NCBI RefSeq assembly: GCF_000725885.1
Contig: NZ_JODR01000011.1
Span: 62,001 to 126,000, forward strand
DNA length: 64,000 bases
Source of the DNA: Streptomyces albus subsp. albus
Lineage (GTDB): Bacteria; Actinomycetota; Actinomycetes; Streptomycetales; Streptomycetaceae
Direction: 5' to 3'
The notes below the pieces were generated by a model that was not told the DNA's origin, did not search any database, and saw nothing but the letters and a program-made list of their open reading frames with translations. Both the position numbers and the translations under genes were made by a program. Below, piece by piece: positions 24,349 through 33,477 of this stretch (position 1 is its first letter; every line of letters starts with the position of its first letter).

Positions 24349-25464
24349 ATGCGCTCCGGGAACGGTAGGCACCGCCGCCCCCGCCAGGCCCCCGCCGTCG
24401 TCGTCGCCGCCGGGGTGACGGGCGCCGGGATCGCCCTTCCGCTGCTCGGCGCCACCGGCGCCCACGCCGCCGACGCGGCGGACTGGGACCGCGTCGCCGA
24501 GTGCGCGAGCAACGGCGTGTGGAGCGCCGGCGACGCCCACCCGTACTACGGCGGGCTCCAGTTGAGCCTGGACTCCTGGCAGCTGTACGGCGGTACGGCG
24601 TACGCGCCCCGCCCGGACCTGGCCAGCCGCAGCCAGCAGATCGCCGTCGCCGAGAAGATCCTCAAGGCGGAGGGCCCGGCGGCCTTCCCGCACTGCGGTG
24701 ACGGTCTGACCACCGACCACGCCCCCGAGGTGAACCCGGGGGAGGACCTGCCCTCCCACTCCACCGGCTCCGGCGAGCACTCCCCGGAGCGGACCGCGCC
24801 CGGCAAGGGGACGTCGCACGGCGGCACCACGGGTGACGACGGCGAGCGGCCTTCCTCCGGTGAGCACGGTTCCTCCGGTGAGCGGGGCGAGGCCGACCGG
24901 AACGACGGCGACACCGGGCACAAGAAGACGGACGGGAAGGAAAAGTCCGACGGCAAGGGCAAGTCGGACGGAAGTGACAAGGCGGACGGATCGCATTCCG
25001 CACCGTCCGACGGCCCGGCCCACGACGGACACAAGGGCGGCTCCGCCCCCACGGACCCCTCCGCACGGCCGGACGACGGCACCGACGACACCGACGATTC
25101 AGCCCCCTCCGACAGCTGGGGCTGGACGAGCCAGGGCCCGTCGAGCCCCGAGCGGCTCAAGGCGTCGTCCGGCGGCGGGGGCGGGCTGGAGGCCCCGGGC
25201 ACCGGCAAGCACCGCGGCAAGCCCGCCGAGGAGGAGGGCGGCCGGCACGACCGGAGCGGACGGCCCTCACGCGGTGACGCGAGGGAGAAGCTCCACGAGG
25301 GCGGCGGCCGGCACCGGGTCACCGTCCAGCCGGGTGACTCCCTGTCCGGGATCGCCGCGGACCTGGACGTTCCGGGCGGCTGGCGGGAGCTGTACGACGG
25401 CAACCGGGGCGTGATCGGCGACGACCCGGACCTGATCCGTCCGGGCCAGCACCTGCGCGTGTGA
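24349..25464 (+). CDS. Secreted Rpf/transglycosylase-like protein with C-terminal LysM
   Basis: A 371-residue secreted protein. The signal peptide ends near AHA (residues about 36-41). The Rpf-like domain follows (WDRVAECASNGVWSAGDAHPYYGGLQLS, then QQIAVAEKILKAEGPAAFPHC). A 200-residue Ser/Gly/Asp/Lys-rich linker follows, then a LysM domain at the C terminus (HRVTVQPGDSLSGIAADLDVPGG). LysM binds peptidoglycan. Rpf domains are muralytic enzymes linked to germination. The residue after the conserved Cys52 is Ala53, where Rpf proteins usually have the catalytic Glu. I looked for a c-di-AMP (ydaO) riboswitch upstream and found none. Confidence 0.87.
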   Translation: MRSGNGRHRRPRQAPAVVVAAGVTGAGIALPLLGATGAHAADAADWDRVAECASNGVWSAGDAHPYYGGLQLSLDSWQLYGGTAYAPRPDLASRSQQIAVAEKILKAEGPAAFPHCGDGLTTDHAPEVNPGEDLPSHSTGSGEHSPERTAPGKGTSHGGTTGDDGERPSSGEHGSSGERGEADRNDGDTGHKKTDGKEKSDGKGKSDGSDKADGSHSAPSDGPAHDGHKGGSAPTDPSARPDDGTDDTDDSAPSDSWGWTSQGPSSPERLKASSGGGGGLEAPGTGKHRGKPAEEEGGRHDRSGRPSRGDAREKLHEGGGRHRVTVQPGDSLSGIAADLDVPGGWRELYDGNRGVIGDDPDLIRPGQHLRV

Positions 25465-25563
25465 GCCGCCTCGTTCGCAAGTGAGCCGCACTCTCACGTG
25501 CCCCGCAGCGCAGGGCGTCCGCATCGTGCGGCGGGGCGAAGGACTCGGGGGCGGGACGGTTAG

Positions 25564-26889
<1,326 letters not shown>

Positions 26890-26901
26890 CCCGCACCGCC
26901 C

Positions 26902-26942
26902 CGGTGCCGGCCCGGACCCGCCGCGGGACCGGACCGGCACCG
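26902..26942 (+). terminator. Possible attenuating hairpin after eno
   Basis: CGGTGCCGG pairs with CCGGCACCG around a GC-rich loop that can itself fold. It sits 12 bases after the eno stop and may terminate or process the transcript before the FtsB-like gene. Confidence 0.5.
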
Positions 26943-27011
26943 CGGGCAGCGGTGGGCCCGCCCGGCGGGACAGCGGAGCCGCCACGCACGGGACACGGAG
27001 CAGGGAGAGGT

Positions 27012-27491
27012 ATGGGAGCGGACCGGGACCGTTTCTCCACCGCGACGCGCCTGCGCGCCCTCGGGGCCCAGGCCGCCGGGCGGGTGTACCGGGCACAGGG
27101 CCCGGTGAGGATCCGCGCCCCGCGCAAGGGGCGGCTCACCGGCAGGGCGGCACTGCTCGCCCTCGTGCTGTGTTCCCTCGTCGTCGCGCTGGCGTACCCG
27201 ACACGGCAGTACGTCACCCAGCGCTCCCAGATCGCCGACCAGCGCGAGCAGGCCGAGCGGGCCCGGGCCGCCGTCCGGCAGCTGAGCCAGGAGAAGGCGC
27301 GCTGGCAGGACCCCGCCTACGTGGAGCGCCAGGCCCGCGAACACCTGCACTTCGTACGCCCCGGCGAGACCGGCTACACCATGCGGGACGGCACCGCCGA
27401 CGTGAGCCGGCCCCGCGAGCACGGGCCCGCCGACCGGCCCTGGTACGAGAACCTCTGGGACGGCCTGGACCGCGCCGACCAGGCGGGCTGA
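27012..27491 (+). CDS. FtsB/DivIC-like septum formation initiator
   Basis: A 159-residue bitopic membrane protein. A basic N-terminal tail is followed by a transmembrane helix (residues about 42-60, AALLALVLCSLVVALAYP). An extracellular coiled coil follows (RSQIADQREQAERARAAVRQLSQEKARW) with the DivIC-type end DPAYVERQAREHLHFVRPGETGY. It belongs to the divisome, where it links FtsQ/FtsL-type proteins to septal wall synthesis. GGGAGAGGT precedes ATG 27012. The downstream order DUF501-Ppx is conserved in actinobacteria. Confidence 0.93.
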   Translation: MGADRDRFSTATRLRALGAQAAGRVYRAQGPVRIRAPRKGRLTGRAALLALVLCSLVVALAYPTRQYVTQRSQIADQREQAERARAAVRQLSQEKARWQDPAYVERQAREHLHFVRPGETGYTMRDGTADVSRPREHGPADRPWYENLWDGLDRADQAG

Positions 27492-27561
27492 CCCCGCGCG
27501 AGCGCACCGGCCCGCACCCGCCACCCGTCAACTGCGAACGAAGCGACGAGCACCCACACCC

Positions 27562-28110
27562 ATGGACACCCCACCGCCCCGAACCGAGCCGACGCCGCCG
27601 ACCGACGCGGACGTGGCCGCCTTCGTCGAACAGCTCGGCCGCCCGCCGCGCGGACTGCGCGCCATCGCCCACCGCTGCCCCTGCGGGCTGCCCGACGTGG
27701 TGGAGACCGCACCCCGCCTGGAGGACGGCTCCCCGTTCCCCACCACGTACTACCTGACCTGCCCCCGGGCCGCCTCCGCCATCGGCACGCTGGAGGCCGA
27801 CGGTGTGATGAAGGAGATGACGGCCCGGCTGCGCGAGGACGCCGAACTGGCCGACGCCTACCGCGCCGCGCACGAGGACTACCTCGCGCGCCGCGACGCC
27901 ATCGAGGAGCTGGTGGGCTTCCCCAGCGCCGGCGGCATGCCCGACCGGGTCAAGTGCCTGCACGTACTGGTGGCGCACTCGCTGGTGGCCGGCCCCGGCG
28001 TCAACCCGCTGGGCGACGAGGCCCTGGCGATGCTGCCCGAGTGGTGGCGCAAGGGCCGGTGCGTGACGGTGCCGGTAACGTCCGACTCCCCGGAAGGCGA
28101 TGAGGCATGA
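27562..28110 (+). CDS. DUF501 family protein
   Basis: A 182-residue cytosolic protein. It carries the DUF501 pattern: AFVEQLGRPPRGLRAIAHRCPCGLPDVVETAPRL, FPTTYYLTCPRA, and VKCLHVLVAHSLVAGPGVNPLGDEAL. Conserved Cys/His residues suggest metal binding, but no activity is known. It is encoded between the FtsB-like gene and Ppx/GppA, an arrangement that recurs in actinobacteria, and its stop overlaps the next start (ATGA). Confidence 0.93.
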   Translation: MDTPPPRTEPTPPTDADVAAFVEQLGRPPRGLRAIAHRCPCGLPDVVETAPRLEDGSPFPTTYYLTCPRAASAIGTLEADGVMKEMTARLREDAELADAYRAAHEDYLARRDAIEELVGFPSAGGMPDRVKCLHVLVAHSLVAGPGVNPLGDEALAMLPEWWRKGRCVTVPVTSDSPEGDEA

Positions 28111-29066
28111 CGATGCAGCGGGTCGCCGCCGTCGACTGCGGCACCAACTCGATCCGTCTGCTGGTGGCGGAGCTGGACCCGGAGACGGGGGCCTTCACCG
28201 AACTGGACCGGCGCATGGAGATCGTCCGGCTGGGCCAGGGCGTGGACCGCACCGGGCGGCTGGCGCCCGAGGCGCTGGAGCGGACGTTCGCGGCCTGCCG
28301 CCGGTACGCGGAGGTCGTCGCCTCCTTCGGGGTGCCGCCGGAGCGGACCCGGTTCGTGGCGACGTCCGCCTCCCGGGACGCCGAGAACCGCGACGAGTTC
28401 GTCCGCGGCGTGGTGGACATCCTCGGTGTCGAACCCGAGGTCGTCACCGGTGACCAGGAGGCCGCGTTCTCCTTCACCGGCGCCACCAAGGAGCTGGCGC
28501 CGGGCACCTTCGCCCCGCCGTACCTGGTGGTGGACATCGGCGGCGGCTCCACCGAGTTCGTCCTGGGCACCGAGCGGGCCGAGGCGGCCCGCAGCGTGGA
28601 CATCGGCTGCGTGCGGCTGACCGAGCGCCATCTGGCCCGCCCCGACGGCAGCCTGACCGAGACCCCGACGCCCGAGCAGGTGGCGGCCATACGCGCCGAT
28701 GTGTCCGCGGCGCTGGACGACGTGGCCGGCGTGGTGCCGCTGGAGCGCACCCGCACCCTGGTCGGCCTGGCCGGAACGGTCACCACGCTGGGCGGCGTCG
28801 CACTGGAGCTGGACACCTACGACCCGTCCCGCATCCACCACAGCCGCCTGTCGCTGGACCGGGTCCGCGAGATCACCTCCCGCCTGCTGGCGGCCACTCA
28901 CGACGAACGCGCCGCGATCCCGGTGATGCACCCGGGCCGCGTGGACGTCATCACCGCGGGCGCCCTGGTCCTCCTGACGATCATGGAACGGCTCGCCGTG
29001 GAGGAGGTCGTCGTCAGCGAGCACGACATCCTCGACGGGATCGCGTTCGCCTGCGCCTCGTCCTGA
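28107..29066 (+). CDS. Ppx/GppA family exopolyphosphatase
   Basis: A 319-residue protein with the ASKHA phosphate-binding motifs AAVDCGTNSIRLLVAEL and VVDIGGGSTEFVLG, and the GTVTTLGG segment. It belongs to the short (single catalytic unit) Ppx/GppA class, which hydrolyses polyphosphate or pppGpp. It is translationally coupled to DUF501 (4-base overlap). A second in-frame ATG two codons later is equally possible as the start. Confidence 0.95.
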   Translation: MTMQRVAAVDCGTNSIRLLVAELDPETGAFTELDRRMEIVRLGQGVDRTGRLAPEALERTFAACRRYAEVVASFGVPPERTRFVATSASRDAENRDEFVRGVVDILGVEPEVVTGDQEAAFSFTGATKELAPGTFAPPYLVVDIGGGSTEFVLGTERAEAARSVDIGCVRLTERHLARPDGSLTETPTPEQVAAIRADVSAALDDVAGVVPLERTRTLVGLAGTVTTLGGVALELDTYDPSRIHHSRLSLDRVREITSRLLAATHDERAAIPVMHPGRVDVITAGALVLLTIMERLAVEEVVVSEHDILDGIAFACASS

Positions 29067-29100
29067 CGGAGAGGCACGTGCGCGGTCCCCGGGCGGGGCG

Positions 29101-29370
29101 TCACAGGTTGCGGTGGACGTCCCGCCGGTCGCCCACCTTGACCACGAGGACGACGAGTTCGCCATCGTTGATCTGGTAGGCGACCCGGTAGCTCCCGACG
29201 CGGAGCCGGTAGAGGTCCGAGGGTCCGGTGAGCTTTTCGACGTCGGCATCCTGGCGGCAGGGGGCGTCACCAAGTGCGGTCAGCGCGGTCAGGATGCGCA
29301 TGGCGTCGGTCCGGCTGATCGCCCGAAGCCGGCGCTGTGCCGCCGCGGTGAACCGGAAGGCGTACTTCAC
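29101..29370 (-). CDS. RelE/ParE-type toxin
   Basis: An 89-residue RelE-fold protein: MKYAFRFTAAAQRRLRAI, ALTALGDAPCRQDADVEKLTGPSDLYRLRVGSYRVAYQI and the end VVKVGDRRDVHRNL. This is the canonical type II toxin layout, with the Arg/Tyr surface used to cleave ribosome-bound mRNA. It overlaps the antitoxin gene by 4 bases and lies downstream of it, the usual order. It is convergent with Ppx/GppA. Confidence 0.92.
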   Translation of the reverse strand: MKYAFRFTAAAQRRLRAISRTDAMRILTALTALGDAPCRQDADVEKLTGPSDLYRLRVGSYRVAYQINDGELVVLVVKVGDRRDVHRNL

Positions 29371-29654
29371 GCCGCCTCGTCGTCCTGCTCGGTGAACAGA
29401 TCCGCCAGCAGTTCCGCCATCGTCACGGTGGTGCCGCCCTCGGCCAGTACGGCTTCGGCCTCGCGCGCCAGCATCACGTCGGCGGCTTCCTCCAGCGCTT
29501 CGAAGTCAGAGATCGGGACCACGGCCGCCACCGGGGCGCCGTTACGCGTGATGACAGTCGGGACGCCTTCTTCAGCCCGGTTGATGTGATCGGCGAGGTG
29601 CGCGCGGGCTTCCCGCACGGTCACGGTGTTCTCGCTGTTCTCTGCCGCTCTCAC
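29367..29654 (-). CDS. Phd/YefM-type antitoxin
   Basis: About 95 residues from GTG 29654. TVTVREARAHLADHINRAEEGVPTVITRNGAPVAAVVPISDFEALEEAAD is the typical Phd/YefM DNA-binding fold; the acidic C-terminal tail (ALLADLFTEQDDEAA-like end) would neutralise the toxin. In-frame starts further upstream exist but add non-homologous sequence. A palindrome just before the start is the likely autoregulatory site. Confidence 0.85.
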   Translation of the reverse strand: MRAAENSENTVTVREARAHLADHINRAEEGVPTVITRNGAPVAAVVPISDFEALEEAADVMLAREAEAVLAEGGTTVTMAELLADLFTEQDDEAA

Positions 29655-29660
29655 TTGAGC

Positions 29661-29675
29661 GGGGATGTTCTCCCC
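29661..29675. promoter_or_regulatory. Palindromic operator before the antitoxin gene
   Basis: GGGGA-TGTTC-TCCCC is a 5-bp-arm dyad 6 bases upstream of the antitoxin start. A related GGGGAACAG sits about 20 bases further upstream. Phd/RelE complexes normally autorepress from such sites; binding here is inferred. Confidence 0.5.
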
Positions 29676-30003
29676 TGATAGGGATGGAAGCTGTTCCCCG
29701 GGGTCCCGCGCAGCCGTCGCCGGAGAACTTTCGTGAAATGTTTCACATGGAAAAGTGCCCGGTGAGGCCATGTTTTCACCCCGGAACGAAGGGTTCCGGG
29801 GGGTACGGCCCGGCAATGTGCGGGTGGTGTTCGAGTGCGGGGCGGCTCACGGGAAGCCGCGCCGATGCGTGGTCCACTTCCGCTCCCGTCGATCCGTGCA
29901 GCTCAAAAGGTGCGTCAACGGCCGGGCGGGGCGAGTGGTTCCGGAACCGGCCTGTGGGCTCGGTCACGGGGCGGCGAAGTGTAGCAGAGGGCGGGGGCAT
30001 CCT
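29676..30003. other. Divergent region between toxin-antitoxin pair and ndh
   Basis: No gene is supported here. A dyad GTGAAA-TG-TTTCAC lies at 29733-29746. Within it and beyond, TGTTTCACATGGAAAA matches the ParB site parS at 13 of 16 positions. The remainder is ordinary leader. Confidence 0.45.
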
Positions 30004-30019
30004 TGTGAAGACCCTCACG
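30004..30019 (+). promoter_or_regulatory. Rex-like (NADH/NAD+ sensing) operator upstream of ndh
   Basis: TGTGA-AGACCC-TCACG matches the Streptomyces Rex consensus TGTGAACGCGTTCACA at 11 of 16 positions, with the two outer half-sites nearly intact. It lies 35 bases before ATG 30055, where a bound repressor would block a promoter. Rex control of respiratory genes is established in S. coelicolor; this particular site is inferred. Confidence 0.55.
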
Positions 30020-30054
30020 AAGTGCCCCGTGCCGTTGGGTGGATACTCGATTTC

Positions 30055-31497
30055 ATGAGCACCACGGAGCGTCCCCGAATCCTCGTAGTGGGTGGCGGGT
30101 ACGTCGGTCTGTACACAGCGCGGCGCATCCTGAAGAAGATGCGCTACGGCGAGGCGACCGTCACGGTCGTCGACCCGCGCTCGTACATGACGTACCAGCC
30201 CTTCCTTCCCGAAGCCGCAGCCGGCAGCATCTCCCCCCGCCACGTCGTGGTCCCCCTGCGACGCGTGCTTCCCAAGGCCGAGGTCCTGACCGGTCGCGTC
30301 ACCTCCATCGACCAGGACCGGAAGGTCGCCTCCGTCACGCCGCTGGTCGGTGACGCCTACGAGCTGCCCTTCGACTACCTGGTCGTCGCCATGGGCGCCG
30401 TCTCCCGCACCTTCCCCGTGCCCGGCCTGGCCGAGAACGGCATCGGCATGAAGGGCGTCGAGGAGGCCATCGGGCTGCGCAACCACGTTCTCGAGCAGCT
30501 CGACAAGGCCGACTCCACGCGTGACGAGGAGGCCCGCCGCAAGGCCCTCACCTTCGTCTTCATCGGCGGCGGTTTCGCCGGCGCCGAGACCATCGGCGAG
30601 GTCGAGGACATGGCGCGCGACGCCGCCAAGTACTACCCGAACGTGAAGCGCGAGGACATGCGCTTCATCCTCGTCGACGCGGCCCCCGGCATCCTGCCCG
30701 AGGTGGGCCCGAAGCTGGGCGAGTGGGGCCTCGAACACCTCAAGAAGCGCGGCATCGAGGTGTACCTCAAGACCTCCATGGACTCCTGCGTGGACGGCCA
30801 CGTGGTGCTCAAGAACGGGCTGGAGGTCGACTCCAGCACCATCGTGTGGACCGCGGGCGTCAAGCCCAACCCGGTGCTCTCCCGCTTCGGCCTGCCGCTC
30901 GGTCCCAAGGGCCACGTGGACGTGGACGCCACCATGCAGGTCAAGGGCCTGGACTACGCCTGGGCCGCCGGTGACAACGCGCAGGTCCCGGACCTGGCCT
31001 CCGACAAGGAGAACGCGTTCTGCCCGCCCAACGCGCAGCACGCGCTGCGCCAGGCGAAGGTGCTCGGCGACAACGTCATCTCCGGGATGCGCGGCTTCCC
31101 GCAGGGCAAGTACAAGCACCACAACAAGGGCGCCGTCGCGGGCCTGGGCCTGCACAAGGGCGTCGCGATGATCGTCTTCGGCAAGACGAAGATCAAGCTG
31201 CGCGGCCGGCTGGCCTGGTACTTCCACCGTGCCTACCACGGCCTGGCGGTGCCGACCTGGAACCGCAAGATCCGGGTCTTCGCCGACTGGACGCTGGGCA
31301 TGTTCCTCAAGCGCGAGGTCGTCTCGCTGGGCGCCATGGAGCACCCGCGCGGCGAGTTCTACGAGGCGGCGGCACCGGTGACGGCCGCGGCCCTCGCCAA
31401 GTCCGAGGCGTCCGCCGACACCTCGAAGGCCACCGCCGACAGCCGGGCGGACAGCCCGGTGGACGGCAAGGGGGAGAAGGCGACCGCCTCCTCCTGA
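30055..31497 (+). CDS. ndh: Type II NADH dehydrogenase (NDH-2)
   Basis: A 480-residue flavoprotein. The FAD-binding Rossmann motif is ILVVGGGYVGLYTARRIL and the NADH-binding one is TFVFIGGGFAGAETIGEVEDM. SSTIVWTAGVKPNP and DYAWAAGDNAQVPD are the pyridine-nucleotide-disulfide-oxidoreductase signatures. The C-terminal region (KLRGRLAWYFHRAYHGLAVPTWNRK) supports membrane association. It oxidises NADH and reduces menaquinone without pumping protons. The long Ser/Ala/Lys tail is variable. A strong hairpin terminator follows. Confidence 0.95.
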   Translation: MSTTERPRILVVGGGYVGLYTARRILKKMRYGEATVTVVDPRSYMTYQPFLPEAAAGSISPRHVVVPLRRVLPKAEVLTGRVTSIDQDRKVASVTPLVGDAYELPFDYLVVAMGAVSRTFPVPGLAENGIGMKGVEEAIGLRNHVLEQLDKADSTRDEEARRKALTFVFIGGGFAGAETIGEVEDMARDAAKYYPNVKREDMRFILVDAAPGILPEVGPKLGEWGLEHLKKRGIEVYLKTSMDSCVDGHVVLKNGLEVDSSTIVWTAGVKPNPVLSRFGLPLGPKGHVDVDATMQVKGLDYAWAAGDNAQVPDLASDKENAFCPPNAQHALRQAKVLGDNVISGMRGFPQGKYKHHNKGAVAGLGLHKGVAMIVFGKTKIKLRGRLAWYFHRAYHGLAVPTWNRKIRVFADWTLGMFLKREVVSLGAMEHPRGEFYEAAAPVTAAALAKSEASADTSKATADSRADSPVDGKGEKATASS

Positions 31498-31523
31498 CCC
31501 GGCCGGGACACACAGCCGAGAAC

Positions 31524-31567
31524 GCCGAAGGGGCGTGAGCCATCCGTGGGGCTCACGCCCCTTCGGC
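31524..31567 (+). terminator. Strong hairpin terminator after ndh
   Basis: A perfect 18-bp stem (GCCGAAGGGGCGTGAGCC with its complement) and an 8-base loop. No T-run follows, as is usual in Streptomyces. Confidence 0.9.
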
Positions 31568-31677
31568 ATGCCCGCGCAGGGGGAGGGGCCGCCCGGCGGG
31601 TCCGGCGTGCGGGTGTTGCCGTCTTTCGCTGCGGGCTGCCTTGCTGCAGGGCTACCCCGCGGCGTCCAGCCGGCGCC

Positions 31678-31790
31678 GCCGCACGGTGCCGTCCGCCGTC
31701 CCGTGGTGCGTCCGCTGGTGCCGTCCCGTGGTGCGTCCCGTGGTGCCGTCCCGTGGTGCCGTCTCCCGTGCCGTCCCGCCGCGCCGGGAC
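31678..31790. repeat. CCGTCCCGTGGTG tandem repeats
   Basis: About seven imperfect copies of a 13-15-base unit built on GCCGTCCCGTGGTG and CGTCCCGTGGTGC. The array lies between the ndh terminator and the cfa-like promoter. No coding sequence is believable here. Confidence 0.75.
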
Positions 31791-31855
31791 GGCGCCGCCC
31801 TTACGACAACGGCCGGATTTACGTGCACAGTGGGCATACAACACCCCCCGATCGT

Positions 31856-31867
31856 GTTACGTGTAAC
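31856..31867. promoter_or_regulatory. Dyad GTTAC-GT-GTAAC upstream of the fatty-acid cyclopropane synthase gene
   Basis: Perfect 5-bp arms around a 2-base centre, 36 bases before ATG 31904. The position suits a repressor site or a promoter-proximal operator. No regulator is known. Confidence 0.45.
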
Positions 31868-31903
31868 GGGAATCCACCCCTTCCTGTCACGGAGGTGTGC
31901 TCA

Positions 31904-33340
31904 ATGGCCGGTGCCGCCCAACGGATCGTCGCGCTCGCACAGCAGGTGCTGGGAGCCCCGCTCCCGGTCCGGGTGCGGGCGTGGGACCACAGCGAGGCGG
32001 GGCCGCCCGGCGCTCCCGTGCTGGTCATCCGCAACCGCAGGGCGCTGCGCCGGGTGCTGTGGCGGCCGGGCGAGCTGGGCCTGGCCCGGGCCTGGGTCGC
32101 CGGGGACATCGACGTCGAAGGGGATCTGTACGCGGCGCTCGACGTGCTCGCGGGACTGATCTGGGAGCGGGACGAGACCCCTGGTCGGCAGCAGCCGGGC
32201 GGCACGCCCGTGCGCGGCGCCGGCCGGCTGCGCAGCGCGCTGTCCCTCGCCCGTGATCCGGCCGTCCGCGCCGCCGCGGGCGAACTGCTCGCGCTGGCCG
32301 GGCCGTCGCTGCCGCCCCCGCCGCCCGCCGAGGAGGCCCGGCGCCGCACCGGGCTGCGCCACACGCTGGGCCGGGACCGCAAGGCCATCAGCCACCACTA
32401 CGACGTCGGCAACGACTTCTACGAACTGGTGCTCGGCCCCAGCATGGTCTACTCCTGCGCCTACTGGCAGCCCGGCGGCACCCTGGAGGAGGCCCAGCGC
32501 GACAAGATCGACCTGATCTGCCGCAAGCTCGCCCTCCGCGAGGGGCAGCGGCTGCTGGACGTCGGCGGCGGCTGGGGTTCCCTCGTACTGCACGCCGCCC
32601 GCGAGTACGGGGTGCGGGCCGTCGCCGTCACCCTCTCCCGCGAACAGGCCGTCTACGGCCGCAAGCGCATCGCCGAGGAGGGGCTGTCGGACCGGGTGGA
32701 GATCCGCGTCCAGGACTACCGCGAGATCGACGACGGTCCCTACGACGCGATCTCGTCGGTGGGCATGGCCGAACACGTGGGCGCGGCCCGGTACCGCGAG
32801 TACGCCGACGACCTGTACGCCCTCCTCAAGCCCGGCGGGCGTCTGCTCAACCACCAGATCGCCCGCCGCCCGCTGGCCGACGAAGCGGCCTACACCGTGG
32901 ACGAGTTCATCGACGCCTACGTCTTCCCCGACGGGGAGCTGGCGCCGGTCGGCCGTACCGTCGGCCTGCTGGAGCGGGCCGGGTTCGAGGTGCGGGACGT
33001 GGAGTCCCTGCGCGAGCACTACGCCCTGACGCTGCGCGCCTGGGTCCGCAATCTGGAGGCGGACTTCGGCCGTGCGGCCCGGCTGACCACCCCGGGACGG
33101 GCCCGCGTGTGGCGGCTGTACATGGCCGCCTCCGCCCTCGCGTTCGAGCACAACCGCATCGGCGTCAACCAGGTGCTGGCCGTCAGGACGCCGGAGTCCG
33201 GCGCCTCGGGCCTCCCGTTGCGCACCCGCACCTGGACCGCGGACGCGACGGCCTCGCCGCAGCACGAGGACGGCGGGGTCGGCGAGAACGGCGGGGACGG
33301 TGAGGACACAGCGGCCCCCGGGCAGGACGGCACGCCCTAG
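31904..33340 (+). CDS. Cyclopropane-fatty-acyl-phospholipid synthase family protein
   Basis: A 478-residue SAM-dependent enzyme that would add a methylene bridge to unsaturated acyl chains of membrane phospholipids. After an N-terminal lipid-binding region comes SHHYDVGNDFYELVLGPSMVYSCAYW, then the SAM motif LLDVGGGWGSLVLHA (residues about 217-231). It continues with EQAVYGRKRIAEEGL, ISSVGMAEHVGAARYREYADDL and the C-terminal AFEHNRIGVNQVLAV. GGAGG lies 11 bases before ATG 31904. The C-terminal 50 residues are low complexity. It is convergent with the ABC permease, with a terminator between. Confidence 0.93.
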   Translation: MAGAAQRIVALAQQVLGAPLPVRVRAWDHSEAGPPGAPVLVIRNRRALRRVLWRPGELGLARAWVAGDIDVEGDLYAALDVLAGLIWERDETPGRQQPGGTPVRGAGRLRSALSLARDPAVRAAAGELLALAGPSLPPPPPAEEARRRTGLRHTLGRDRKAISHHYDVGNDFYELVLGPSMVYSCAYWQPGGTLEEAQRDKIDLICRKLALREGQRLLDVGGGWGSLVLHAAREYGVRAVAVTLSREQAVYGRKRIAEEGLSDRVEIRVQDYREIDDGPYDAISSVGMAEHVGAARYREYADDLYALLKPGGRLLNHQIARRPLADEAAYTVDEFIDAYVFPDGELAPVGRTVGLLERAGFEVRDVESLREHYALTLRAWVRNLEADFGRAARLTTPGRARVWRLYMAASALAFEHNRIGVNQVLAVRTPESGASGLPLRTRTWTADATASPQHEDGGVGENGGDGEDTAAPGQDGTP

Positions 33341-33392
33341 GGCCGGGCGGTCCGGCCGTGCAGGGGGAGCGCCGGGCAGCATCCACGCAAAA

Positions 33393-33426
33393 GCGCCGGG
33401 CGGGCCGGGAAGGGCCCGCCCGGCGC
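33393..33426. terminator. Bidirectional hairpin between cfa-like and ABC permease genes
   Basis: A perfect 14-bp stem (GCGCCGGGCGGGCC with GGCCCGCCCGGCGC) and a 6-base loop GGGAAG lie between two convergent genes. Confidence 0.85.
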
Positions 33427-33477
33427 CTGTGCGACGGGGGTTTCACGGGGGCGCGGGCAGCGGCCCCCGGGGACGGC

